Assembly (NCBI RefSeq): GCF_000524195.1
Contig: NW_020170405.1
Location: forward strand, 414,970-478,969
Origin: Echinococcus granulosus
Lineage: Eukaryota > Platyhelminthes > Cestoda > Cyclophyllidea > Taeniidae
Length of the DNA stretch: 64,000 bases
Reading direction: 5' to 3'
Position numbers and translations under genes: made by a program. Position 1 is the first letter of the stretch, and the number at the start of each line of letters is the position of its first letter. Under the pieces are notes generated by a model. That model worked only from the letters and a program-made list of their open reading frames with translations. It did not search any database and was not told the origin of the DNA. This document shows, one piece after another, positions 1-13,300 of this stretch.

Positions 1-446
1 AAACTGTGCATAATATGGAGGAGAAGAGCGTAGTGGTTTCATTTACCCATTAAGTTATTTTAAAATATCTGATTACTTTCTTCCACTCATTTAAATACCA
101 TTTGTAAAAACCATAAATGAAAAAGTTGGTTAAACAGAATCATTCATGAGCATCAAGTACTCGTCGTGTCCATTGTGGTTTTCTCTTAGCGTTGCTAAGA
201 GAAAAGTAAGGCTAAGTGACAGTTTTTGATCAAGAAGAGGCAAAATTCTCAGTGATTATTTCCTAATGTATTAGTGACTACTACGAAATCGCTGGCATGT
301 GGTCTTGAGAGCCAACCCTACCGCATGGCCTGATCGACCCACAGTGTTGGCTGTCCCTTACGCCTTAACGGCCTAATTCATGCCCAACAGGTTCCCAAAT
401 GATTTTTTCCCCCTCTCCGCTCCCACCCTTCCCACTCCTCTTGCTT

Positions 447-594
447 TTAAGCCTCATCGTCAACTGTAACGTTATCCACCCCTGTTGGTCCGTCCACTTG
501 CACCCAATGGTCATCTGGCCGTACAACCGTTGTTTTCATCACCTTTTCTAGCAATATTTTCCGATGCCCCACTAAAAAGTTTTGCTTTTTTCTA
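447..594 (-). CDS. Doubtful terminal exon
   Basis: After a ttgtag acceptor on the minus strand, about 48 codons run to a TAA. They include KVMKTTVVRPDDHWVQVDG and a tail ending VDDEA. The composition is protein-like against an AT-rich background. It could be the last exon of the large membrane-protein gene or of another gene. Its phase (one leftover base) does not join directly to the other candidate exon upstream. Confidence 0.3.
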
Positions 595-2093
595 CAATTA
601 CAATGATAAATCTTATTAATCAGTATTAAATCCAATCTGAACCCATGCGGAAGGAATAGGGCTAATCATATTATTTACCCACCTCGCTAATTTCAACAAG
701 GTTATATGGGAGGCTGGAAATACCATATGTTAAGCGACATTTTTAATCATATTTTTGAGGAACTTTGTAAGTACTTTGCGAAACGTGATTAAATGTGGGT
801 AGCGCTGATACCAGGAAGAGGTACAAGTCTCTCTGTCGACCGCCCTCCCTCACCGGAACGGGCAAAACTAAGGTCAACACAATTTACGTGCGTGTTAAAA
901 CCGGCTCAAAGCAGTAGGTTTTAATTGAATGTTTCAACCAATTTCGTTTTTTTTTGCCAAATAGGATAGATCATGCTTAGAATGCTCTCCGTAGCAAAAA
1001 ATTAAACCACTCTTTTCGTACAGAAGGGATCACATTCTATCAAAAACCACCATATTGACTCCGTATAAAAGTTATTCTTTTAATTCAGCTGATTTCCGAG
1101 CAAAAGCGGTTTATTAAACGGCTCCCATTTATTTTTTTGTGCGTGCATGCCATAAAGCACCTATTCAAAAGTTGGGAGTGGGACTGTTCATCGCATTTTT
1201 AAGTCTTCATTTCTCAAAGCACTAACAAGGGATGTTGGCCCAAATGTAAGCATAAAAGCAAATTACCCCTTAACTATTTGATTACAGATTGCAGTTACTA
1301 GAGTACTTTCAAATATGGCAAAACGTAGTCTCTCCTCATTTGTTTATGGAGGCAACTTCTATTGCACGTGAATACTTCTTCTTCCTAACAAGAAAAAGGA
1401 AGTCACTAGGCTGTGTTCCTCCACGCAGAAACCAAAAAGGTTGGCAGTTTGTTATCAGAAACACCAATCGTTCAGTCGTAGAAAAGCCGTAACACTTCCT
1501 TGGGTGAATTTATATTTCTGGAAAAGCATGCAAAATACTCCATTGCCCACTATGCCATGTTCTGCGTGGACGCGGAAAAAGAAGTAAGGATTGGAAGTCC
1601 GCCTATACACATTATGGCGATGCTGTTATAAATGACCTCGGATCACCGAAAAGATATTAACTTCCGAACCTTTTAATAATGTTAGGTAACTGAAGAATGC
1701 AAACACTATGGCTCTAATACTGCCAGTAAAATGTGCAATTTATGTGCAGCTATTTTAAGATCTTTTGAACAATACCGAAATATGGTAAGCAGGATGGTAG
1801 CGCTAAAAATGAGCATTGAATAGCAGGTTAGAATATGACAAGTGTTTATGACATTTAGGACATCAATAATCTGACAGGAGGAGGCAATTTGCATTTGTGA
1901 CGCATCTCAGCATCCAATAGCTTACGCGTCAGTGTAATGATTTGCATGGAAATTAAGGGTGTTCCCGAAGCAAAAATTGACAGGTTAGGTAATTATTTCC
2001 ATGTCAATGCAGACAATCTTATTTTGTAATAAAAAGAATGATCGTAAAAGACTCATCAAAATTCTCCATCTGCGACGACAGAAAGGAGTCGCA

Positions 2094-2191
2094 TTTCACC
2101 CTTGCCAAGTCAAGAGGTGACTCATCCGCCCCACATGGCATCAATTCAAATTCAACGCGATTTTCAAAAATAGTTCCTTCGAAATACTCAC
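2094..2191 (-). CDS. Doubtful downstream exon
   Basis: An open, acidic, balanced-composition stretch on the minus strand includes FENRVEFELMPCGADESPLD. It could begin in phase 0 after gtgag and end before gtgaaa, which would fit the phase-0 donor at 4328. The acceptor lacks a pyrimidine tract, so this is a guess. No homology is recognised. Confidence 0.25.
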
Positions 2192-4327
2192 ATGTATAAG
2201 GTTTGTATATCACAAAAAATATTTTTCTTCACTTTAACTAAAATTTGCAAAATGATATCGAAAGATGCAGAAATGATAGCAGTTTTGCCCTTGTATGCAC
2301 TTTGTGTGCTATTTAACGTTTTTTAAAATGATATAATCAAGAAGCTATTCAAATTAGGGAGTTTTTGAAAAAAAAAGGTTTTATGATAAGTCTAATTTAG
2401 CACCGCATAATCAGACATTAAGTAGGGGAAGTCCGTTTCACTGGGCTTTACCGTGGACCCCACGCCCGTGAAAACTGCTAGGAGAGCCTAACTATTCATC
2501 CGAATTATAAGGAGGGTCTTTTACCTTCAACCCAGGCCTTTTGCAAACTATTTAATGACGGTATGACCCAAGATAATGATGAGAACTAACGAATACAAAT
2601 AAAGTCGAATTCCCAAGACGCTGTTATAATAACCACGGCCGCGGGACATACTCGAGGCATTTATGCAAAACTATGAGCTGATTTATTCTGGAAAAGGAAC
2701 TAACCCAATATCTTTAATTGTTTCCATTTCATTTCATATGCACAATGTGGTTCAATGCTCCCTAACTAGAGCCTGACTTCCCAAAAAGAGTTGGGTCTAC
2801 ATCTCCAGTCGATGTCATGAGATCGTGTACTATTTATTCATAAAATCTCATTGATCTAAGCGCTCTTCATCTTGTACACCCCAGCATTACTCATATACAG
2901 AAGGCACCACTTCCGTCTCAGGTAGCAACCTTCATCGAACCATCACAGTTGAAATGAAAAAAGAGTTTTCAAATGTATCTAATTAACGGGAGGTGGGGGT
3001 ATTTTCATTATTTTAGCTTCAACAAAAGAACTCATACAAGAATTAATAATGCCATTGAATTTTCAATAAAAGATCATGGGAATGACAACTAATTTTGTGG
3101 GATTTGTCATTGTGGCTAAATGATTCAACTGAATTTATTTTCGAGAAGAATACTGTTAAGCATCTTACTCTACTGGTACCAGAATGAAGTGGTCAGCAGG
3201 ATAAAGACTTCAGGATATGATGCTCAATAATTTGGTCCTGTTGCCGAAGGAAATAGGAGTGTTGTTTTTTTGCAAAAAATATTTTTCAGCCTCTCAGAAT
3301 TCGGTGAGCGGCCAACTGTCTGACATGCAACATCACAGTGACACAAAATTTCAACAAATATTTTTATTTAACTTTTAACTGAGTTAATTAATCACATTTA
3401 CGCCTAAAGTCGGGACATTTTTTCCAACTTTAGATTGGACGTACAACACGATATATCACAATTGGGGAACATTTTTTTCATTTTAACTTTAGTGAGCTTG
3501 TATTTCCTCCACATAATCTGACCTTTATAGAACAAAAAGTTGGAATCACACTAGCCACAGCTATACGATTTGCGAACACCGCGGAGGAGTTCGTGCTGAT
3601 CGTGTATTTGACCGCCATAAACTCATCACCGTGAGAGGCACACAAAGGGGTCATGTTTGCTCACGTGTCTTACACCGTGGACACATCTCGCCCATTCGAC
3701 ACTCACTTGACAGTTATCTGGCAACTTAACCCTCCACATCTCTAAATTTGCACCATTAACTGTACTGCTTCATTTTTCAATATTTTTTCTTCGGAAATTA
3801 GTTAAAACAATATTAGCTGTCATTTGCTTCAAATTGGAGGGCATTGGTTCCGGCGCACCCACGCCACTTATTTCCAACACTCCTCCTGCATTTTTGGCAT
3901 TCTATTTTGAAAGGCTAAAAAGTGTTACAGTTTTCATGGTCACCTTTTGAAGCTTTTTCCACACATTATCGGATTTCACATCTCTTTTTGAAGTTCAAAG
4001 TAGCGTTTTCATGGCTGGCAAAAAAGGCATCATGGTGAATGGACTTTAGAGCTAAAAATAAGCCATATAGACAATAATTCAACTGCTAAATTTTCAAAAA
4101 TTCTCTGCAGAGAGTTTTTTACTTAAGCATAAACTAATGGAACTCACAATATGAGGTCTGACTGCTTGAGAATGTCCACATTGGTAATGTGTTTCCCCCT
4201 GGAACACACTATATCGCGTCGACTTGGGTTCTGCCTGTTTGACCTCCCCATCCTCCTCTTTCTGAGGCGGTAAGTTCGCTAAAATACTGAGGTAGGAGGC
4301 TGCATCTACAACTAGTCTTCTACTCAC

Positions 4328-7300
4328 CAAAATTTCTCTCAAACTGACATAGGTGTTGTAGAACCTCGTCACAATCAGATAGCAGTCAATGAGGAACAAG
4401 GTAAGTCTCAGTTGCCCCAAACTGAGCGGAGTGAGATGCAGACTAAACAGTCCACCACTTGGTCTTCTTTTCGTCGCTGGCCTCAATGGTGGAAATGTAG
4501 AGATGGAAGCCCTAGCGGCTTGTCCTTGGTTGATAACTTCAAGATCATCTAACGTGGTGAAAGAACGCAGCACCAGAGGCTTAAATACGTCTTGTTCGGC
4601 AGCAAATGTTTGACCAACGCTACCTTGCGTCGTTGAACCCGATTCATTGTAAACACTTGGAACAAAATTGGGCTGAAGGGTTTTCGAAGGTACTTTGGAC
4701 AAGACCAGTTCTTCGAGCCTAGGAACAATAAAGTTTGCTCCGTTAGCTTATTATCCAACAGCATTCAAGAGATACCTAAGGAGCTAGGAACGAAGCCAAG
4801 CAATCATTTTTACTAATTGAAGAAATAATTCCAAATTTCCGGGGATTTTGCCTTACCTGGAACTATGATAGCTAATGGTAGATGTGAAAGTAATTTGGCA
4901 GGTAATCCCCCTTCTGTTGACGCGTAGTTTAGTGGGGAATATGGGTAGAATCAGGAAACATGAAACGGGTGGGAAACGGTAGCCAATTTATATCCTATTA
5001 AAATATAAGTACTTAAATGCTGTGATACAATGCACTTTTGCATATTTTAGCCTTTAACTAAATCAGGTTGTCCACTGGTAGGAGGAACACTCTTTAAAAG
5101 ATATTATTGCTTTAAATGAAGGAGGAGAACTTAACTTGTTACCATACCAAATGCAGAAGGCTGTGAATGAATCATGGAAACTGCCATAACTCCCCGGTTA
5201 TTTTTTATTGTTAGTGCATGACAAGGTGAAGTGTGAAAAATATGAGTTCCAAATTCTATAGAGTCTTATTATCATCCCTGCGTTTTGTCATTTTAGCTAT
5301 TCTAACTAGGTAGAGTATTGTAAATACTCCGACGAATGGACATTTTGGCATTCTTAGCATGGGCTACTTGTCAACGTTGATTGCTATCCTATTTTAAAAC
5401 GACCTCTAGGGACATAAAAAGTGGACAAGCAAGTATCAATAACATTTGTGACAGGCTCAGTCTGTGTAATGCCATTCAGGCGCTTTAACATTGCATGTGG
5501 GAATAAAAGCACAAGATGTTTTATAAGTACCAAAGATGGCAATGCCAATTTTGGACCATTAGGGCAAACAAAACACGAAAACCGTTCGATTGTTTAAGAA
5601 ATGCCCCAATGTTTCAGTGGAATCCTGGAAGAGCATTTCTTCATCCCTACATGCGCAATTGCATAATCCGCCCAATGTCGCCAATTTATTTTGGTAACTA
5701 CGCATGGATGAAGTCTAGATTTGTCTGATAAATCTCTTATTAAAATCACACTTGCATATAAAACATTAAATTAGGGGTGTGTGAGGGCGCATTTAATATC
5801 GTATTTGCATATTTAAGGTTATCCGCATTCAGCACTTGCAAACGTCAGACCCATCACCCCGCCATTATTAAAGGTGGCTTTATAACACAAAATATCCCAT
5901 GCCTATATGTCTGCACATTAAAGGGCGGGAAAAGGTGGTTATTGTGGCATGACTTCCCAGTGATGAAAAGAAGAAAACCATTATCAATTGAATGGGGATC
6001 AGTAGATCTGCCTGATATTTACCTTACCACAGTAAATGAACATGTTTCATCATTCGCTTGTGAAGGCAGTTTGTTTAAACGCTTTACCCCAACTCCCTCC
6101 AGGGAGTGAAACAAATTTAATCTAGATTTTTATCGAGCATGTTCTTCTTCAACCGCCAGACGGTTTGAGTACCAATTGTGTCCGAGAAGTGGATCCCACG
6201 GCTTAACCACAAATTTGGAAAAACTGTTGTAGCATATATCACTGCGCAGATATACAGATTAAAGGGTAATTATTAATAAAATTAACTATTCTGCAACAAA
6301 AAGTCTTGGTTATTCGTTGTCTGTGTTTAGATTCAATTACAAGTCTGAGTGATTAGTAAAGGTGGCTAAAAGGATAACCGCAAGTCCCTCGTACCTCTCA
6401 ATATGTAAGCGCAGCTTTAAATGATTCCATTATGTACTAGGGAAGACCCACGATGCAAAAATGTTGCAAAAAATGCCTATTGGCTACAACCCAACCACTT
6501 TTTTCCGAACTGAGGAAACCTAGAACCGTTTGATCAACCACGTGTTAAGATTGTTTCGGGTACGATAGAAACATCAACTTTTCCCCTTCACTATTCACAA
6601 TGCCGTAGAGCGTAGGACTCGCGCAGTTTATTCTCCTGCTGCGATCATAATGAGTGCCTTCAGTATAGTTCAGTTAAAGGCAAAATCCACAAACTAGTCA
6701 GACATTTAGGGCCATGCAAAAAATGAATCAAAAGACTTCAATTTCAAGACCACTTGTTAACAGTCATATCACACACCCAACAATGACCTTCGATCAGAAA
6801 AGACGTGAAAGTACCAAAGTTTAAATGGTATGATCAAATCATCCTGCTGTGCATTAATAAAACTTACTCCTTTCCAGCTAAAGGGACATATTTTACTTTG
6901 TTTTACAGTTTTCGATGTTTAGAGACCACATTCATAGCTTTCTGAAGAAGTCCCAACATAAGACGTGAAACAATTCATCTTCTTTTCACTCGACTTTTGT
7001 TTGTCTTACTGCAGAGATCAAGAGTAAAAAGGAATGCTAATGAAGTGGAAAAAAAGGAGGAGATGCAAGTGACTGGATCCACTTGCATAGACCGTGATTC
7101 CCCGGAGGAATGAAAAGGTGTCGAGAAGCATAGAAATAGAGCTAATACTGTCGAATACCATTTTCGGAAAGCAATGGAATTCGTCGCCTTACTTGTGCAA
7201 ATGAAATAATGCCAAGAAAAAATTGGGCTGAACTTTCCTTGAAGTAAATAATTTTTCCCCTCTTGAGCTGAAAATTTGCAATTCAAAGATTAATTATGCA

Positions 7301-10300
7301 ACACCTATTTGATACTTTGGAGTAAGGTTCGGTTATGCAATTTAAATCAACCGGAGATTAAAAATCGGACTGTATTTACTCAAGAAAAAGGTGAAGCCTG
7401 TTTTCTTGTAGGGAATTATGCCCTCTTTCAAATCATTTTCATATCAGGTTTCGCATTTTATGTACAAAGCTAATTGACTCCTGTTTATGAAATGGCCATG
7501 TGGAAGTTCTGTTCACCTTTGCAGTGGAGTTAATTAATGCTACAAAATTATTATTTCCTTCGAAAACCATGATCATCACTCTCTACTGAATGTTATTTTT
7601 CTACAGAAGTGAGGCCCAAGGAACGTGTGAGGCGAGCGCGACACTTTGGTTATTTTTTTAACACTTTGTTTTGGTTTCTCGAGCACTTAAGGCCCTGCCT
7701 TTGTTCTTTCGTTGAGCGGCACGGCCTCCGAACCATGTCAGTAACTGTCCACCTCTTTTGTGTATTGGTAATGCATATTCCACACCAGTATTATGCCTTC
7801 TTTCGTCTTCAGGGAAATCTCGTGGTGCTACAGTGAGTTTATAATTTTTCACCTCTCACGTGAAAATCTGTGAATGTATCCGTTAGTCTCCAGTGGGCAA
7901 AGCTTGGTGTGACCAATGTCCAATTTTGTAATAATGGGGTTCCTTTTATTACCGGTTATAACCTAATCCTAAATCCTTGCCTCACCGAGAAATTTCCCGC
8001 TCGCGAAACCGTCTAGAATGATTTATTTTGACATAACATAATAAATCCACCCACTTTTCATTTTCATTAATATGATGCGACCAAGTCAGGTGGTATTGGG
8101 TAGCTGCCTTTGCCATGACACAGTAATCAAGGCCTGTTTGCGGCCTAATGTCCACTAATTTTATTGGCATAAACGTCAACGTTGACCTTCAAATGACCTC
8201 GCGACACTTTCACAGGGAATAAAATTGAAAGATTTTGCTAATTTACTGCCAACACTTTTGAAGAACTTAGGCCAAGTGATATAAGTAAAGGAGATAATAA
8301 TTACAACAGTAGCACACGTGATAGATGAATTGGTGTTTTTAAACCCATATGACGAGGAAAGGTATTCATTGTTGGGTGTAAAACTACTTTTCATCTTCGA
8401 AATTTACAATGCCCAGATCAGTGCTCTTTATGCTTATTCTAAAGACTCGCAATTTTTCGTATTTGTTTGGAATTTCCCAACCCTACAAAAATATATTAAA
8501 GGCAAGGTGAAGTATAAAGTATATTACGTGTTCCACGACACAACTTTCGTAAACAGTAGCTATTTGTCTTAAAAACTAATGGTAAATCCTGCAAATTTTT
8601 GCAATTTATACAATTCTCATACGAAACTGTGAGCCCCAACAAAGCTTTGCTGCGGTTTGGGAGTTATAAAAGCACTTCTAAATTATCACTACTGTCAATA
8701 ATGTACCATACTAGACTTATTCGACTTCATGGCCTTCAAATATTTATTTACTGAATTATATGTAAGTGCACTAACGTATTCGTGTTTTTGCTACATTTTT
8801 ATTCTCCCGTCTCTTGCCCTTTGAAACAGTCCTACTTGGTCGAACTGCTGCTTATTGTAACTTGCAATATTTTAGCAATATTTTAGATTTAATGAACTAT
8901 AGCAGAAAAAACTAGGCATAAGTACTGCCATTTCGTAGAAGTATGAAAAAATAACTGCAAAACCTTAAGAGACACATAGTAACTACTTGCTAAGCCTCAT
9001 AAAACTACTAATGGAATCTCAGATGACACATTCTCCTCCTCAGAATGCAAAACATTTCTGCATTCTCAAACTTACTGTGACGTAATCAGTGAAGGAATGA
9101 AGAGAAAATTTTCCGCTTCTGCAAGCCCAAACTGTCGCGCAAATTCGATGTTAGATATTTTCAGTCTGAGGGCATTTAGGTGTTCGGGAGTGGGAACAAA
9201 ATGAACCTCAGGTGCAGTTATATCCCAGGGAATATGTGTGCTATTCATCATTCTTTTGACAAACAGTAGCCACTGGGAGGCATAGATGCTGGAGAGGAGT
9301 TCTGAAAATCGTACCACATCAGGCATCATGCTGCTATCAAGCTCGGCACGCAAATGGCTGATGTAATCTTGCACGGAGAGATCAAGATCGTTCATTTGCC
9401 GGAGAACAAAACTTTCCAGCATCTTAAACATATTTTCTTTGGACTTTTGGGGATTTAATTCGACATCAAGCACCTCTTGAACTGTTCGATCAACCTCACG
9501 AGCTACATCAACAATCTGTCGAATTAGAGTGTCTTGACAGGCATGTACAAGCTGCGCTGCTTTGGCGGAGTGCTGATTCAACAACTTCTCCGTGTCGGAT
9601 TCGCGACGAGCAGCTTCGCGTTGACGGAGTGGAAGGAGGATTCCTTTGTTCCAAGTAGAAGCAGATCCCGAATTTCCAGCTCCAACTGGGGGCCAAAAGC
9701 TGAAGAGAATCGAGAGGGCCACGGAGAATGTGAAAATAAATGTATAAAAAACACGAAAGCTGGTGTATGCAACGAGAATCCCTTTCTTCGCACAAGTAAA
9801 GCTTCGCCTCGGGACCTCGGATTGCTTGAGTAGGTAATGGGGGGCTTTTGGATTCAGAGGAATGTATCCTCCTTCTTGATGTTTGGATTTTTCACCAGAA
9901 ATAACCACGAATTCCTTATTGTTTGAGTCTTTGAGATGTAAATGCTTTAGGTGAATTCCTTGTGATCTGCCTTTTCTTTGTCGTTCAATCAAGCAGATTA
10001 ATGTATTAATGATCATTAAAAACAACATGACTACTGCCGAAGCAAAGAAAAGCACGAGGTAGGGAACGGCGTTGGCATCCTTAGCGGAGAGCACTCGAGA
10101 TAGTATGGACAAATTGGTGAAACTTTTAGTTAACTTTTCAAAATGATCGCCCTTTTCATCAACGATCCCACCCAATGTTTCATCCCACATCATGGTTTCA
10201 AGCGGCTCCTCGGAAGTAAACATGAAGAATTGGACTTTTTGGGTTTGAAAACAGTCCTGAATGGATATTACTAATTTGCGTAGACCCTGTTGTTGTTGAT

Positions 10301-13300
10301 GTTTTTCTCGTTTGTCCTCCGTGAATTTAGACAAACGCGGAAATCGTAGTTGAATGGAAAAGTCGTAGGTGGAATGGGAATGCACATCGCGTGAATGGTT
10401 ACCATTAGTAGGAAATATGAGCAGATCTTGGTGTAAAAGTGGGCTGCTTAACGGTTCCCCAACTGCAGCGTAAATGCTGAGATAAACCGGCGTCACTTCC
10501 GTTCTACCTAGGGAGAGGAATGGAATAAGAGATCAGAAGAATGTTGAAATTCTTAACTACTCTTTCCTCTCAAATGACATAAAAATGGAAGTCTTATCAA
10601 ACACTGTTAGGGTGCTCCTTGTAGGACTTTAATGTGAAGTAAAAATTGTCACACCTATTTTATTTGAGAATAAATTTCGGAGAAACCAGTGCAAATTTAA
10701 TGGCATATCCGATTTTTTGCCCTATGATTCGCAATTCAACAACAAATAATAAAGGCTTATAGCAACCAAAAACCAAAATTTACTAAGGTAAAGTGAGTGC
10801 GGGCTACCGTTAACATTTAATGTCCAACGTTGATTTGAATAAAGAAGTGACGGTTTGGCTGTTCTGACCGCACTGACGGTGTTTCTGCCAACTGTAGATA
10901 GGCGCCTGGTTTTATTGCAAATTGCGGATTTCAAAATCGACGTCTCCTCTGTATTAAGAGAAAACAAAAGAATAATAGAGAAACGCTGGGTAAACTTTGA
11001 TATCCACTTTGCTAGCATAAACTAACTGTGGGGCCAAAGACCGTATTCGCATTTTCATTGGTTAAGCAAGTGAACCAATCAAAGAGCAAGTTATCTCATT
11101 TGTCGGCTGTCGCAATTTTTCACCATGATAACTGTTTTCTTGATTTCCTTTCAAAAGGATGAACAACATCAGAATCAAAACCACTGTGCTCTAAAAACAA
11201 TCACCTTTAAGAGCAGTAATTTCATCGATTTGCCAGGTAAGGGAAAAGGGGTTTTTTTGCTTCCTAGCTCTAATCGACATTATCATTTTTTTCAAAGCGA
11301 CAAAGTAACTGCTGAAACTAGAAAGGGTGGTTTAACTTATTCAAACACTAATAACATCCCAGAAATAATCTATTATTTTAAATGTCCCAGGAATCATCAT
11401 TTTGTTGGAATGTCTTCTTCAAATTTTACTTTTAGCTGGAAGCGACTAGTAAAATGCGATAATTATTAATGGGATTTCACATACCATTCAATCGAATTTG
11501 CATTTTTAGGCTGTTGTCCAAATCTCTTGTTAGAAAGTAAGAAAAGGGGAGTGATTTTCTTTTGCCCTCACTCAGCTGAATAGCAGATGATATAGTGGGT
11601 CCATATAACACTTCGTCCTCATTCAAGAAATTGCCGATGTCAAGGTCACAGCCGGCTGATCGCCAATTGGAAGTACTATAGAGAAAGGGCCTTGAAACCT
11701 GCACCGATTTAACCTTAAGGTCACCTTGCCTTTGGGCACTGTCGGACTGATCACTCTGCAGCATTCCTTTCGTCCGCTGAATTGACCTGAGATAGTGTAA
11801 ACTGAGTTCATATTCTAGGAAAATAATGGAATAACTTAAAAACCCTGTTTTGGGAAAAATTTGACCACTATTAAACATTCCCTCTATTTCATGTTCCATC
11901 TTTTAAAAGTTTCCCATTTTAAAACATGCAAATGAGAGCAAAGTTTTCTATTTCCAAAGAACTAATTTTCAACTTATTTGCCTTCTTTGCTTCCAGTTTA
12001 GCTCGGTCATTACTTTTAACATTTAAAGATGTTTTTGAAGGTAAGGATGAAATGAACTTTGAAACAACCATTTTTCTCAGGTTCAGTCGTAAGGCGTGGT
12101 ATTTTTTCCTCGTTGATTAATTTATTAGAAGAAACTTTAAAAACTCTTTCTAGCAGCTTCATTTCCTGCGGGACGACGGAAACTTGAAATGAGCTGGATG
12201 GCTCCTACGCCTTCATGTTGTAAAGTTTAGTAAGTACAAAGCCTAAAAATACTATCCTGGATCCCGTTCTGGATGATCCAAACAACGCAACCTTCATTAC
12301 AAACATCAAGACACAGGCATTTAATTCATAACCCCCAAACTACACATAATACCTTTGTCTGTGATAAGGCAGTAATAGTACTGAAGCATTAGAATTAAAA
12401 CTGTCAAAATCATTTAGCCATAAATACTCAGATAAATGAATTTGAGTGCTTTTGATGCAGCTTTGAAGTACTGCCTAATTGGCATCGCTAGGTATTGTTT
12501 AGTAATGATTTAATATGCATGTTTACCATTTTTATTGTCATGACGGACTGATTTGGCTCCTCTTAGCATGACCTCTTTCGGAGTAGTTAATGAGAAATTC
12601 TGAGGTGACAACCTTGCCACTATACCCAGTGGTCCAGTAGTAGTAGAAAGCGTAGAGGCATTTAATATGATGTGAAAGTGCTGTGGATACGTACTCCACA
12701 ACACGCTGGATGGGCTCATAACAGATGCGGCTTCTCCCACCTCTGCTAGCCCCATCTGAATTGTGAAGTTGACTTGAAGTTCATGTCGTGGGCGGCGTTT
12801 CAGGTGACACTGGAAAGTACTGGACGCATTTTGATAGTCGGGTGAAAGACTGATTTTGAATGTGTTGCCTAAATATGGGAAGAAATTTCGGGTTTTGTAA
12901 GTTGCAAACAGGCTAACTCGATCTTAAAAGCACATAAAGAACTTCAAACCATTCGTTGAACGTTAAAAAATCTGGGAACAACTACATAAAGCTTAATCTA
13001 AGATTGCAAGACTACTACGCCAGTGATATTTTTCATGACATCCTTTGAAAATTAATAGAATATACAAAACAATTTTGGAAGATATTGTACTACGCTGAGT
13101 ATATATAAGACGGGTTACTTTGCCTTATTGTCTTAACCTATGCGTCATTCATTTACGAAGGTTTTTTGTGTAAAACAATACCGTCAGTACACATTTCCTG
13201 TGATTCATGGAATGATAGATGATACGAAAAAACGTCACGCATACTTGTTTGCCACTAAACCATTAGTAGCGTTATTGTGCTCGTTATAATGTGGAAAATT

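Noticed and set aside
300..400. Sequence faintly like the TRIM-like LTR core (gcatggcctgatcgaccc)
   Set aside because: None of the other LTR landmarks follow in order.
5777..6109. Open + strand frame of 110 codons
   Set aside because: Starts at GTG, has no recognisable domain, no supporting splice sites, and lies inside the large intron of the opposite-strand gene.
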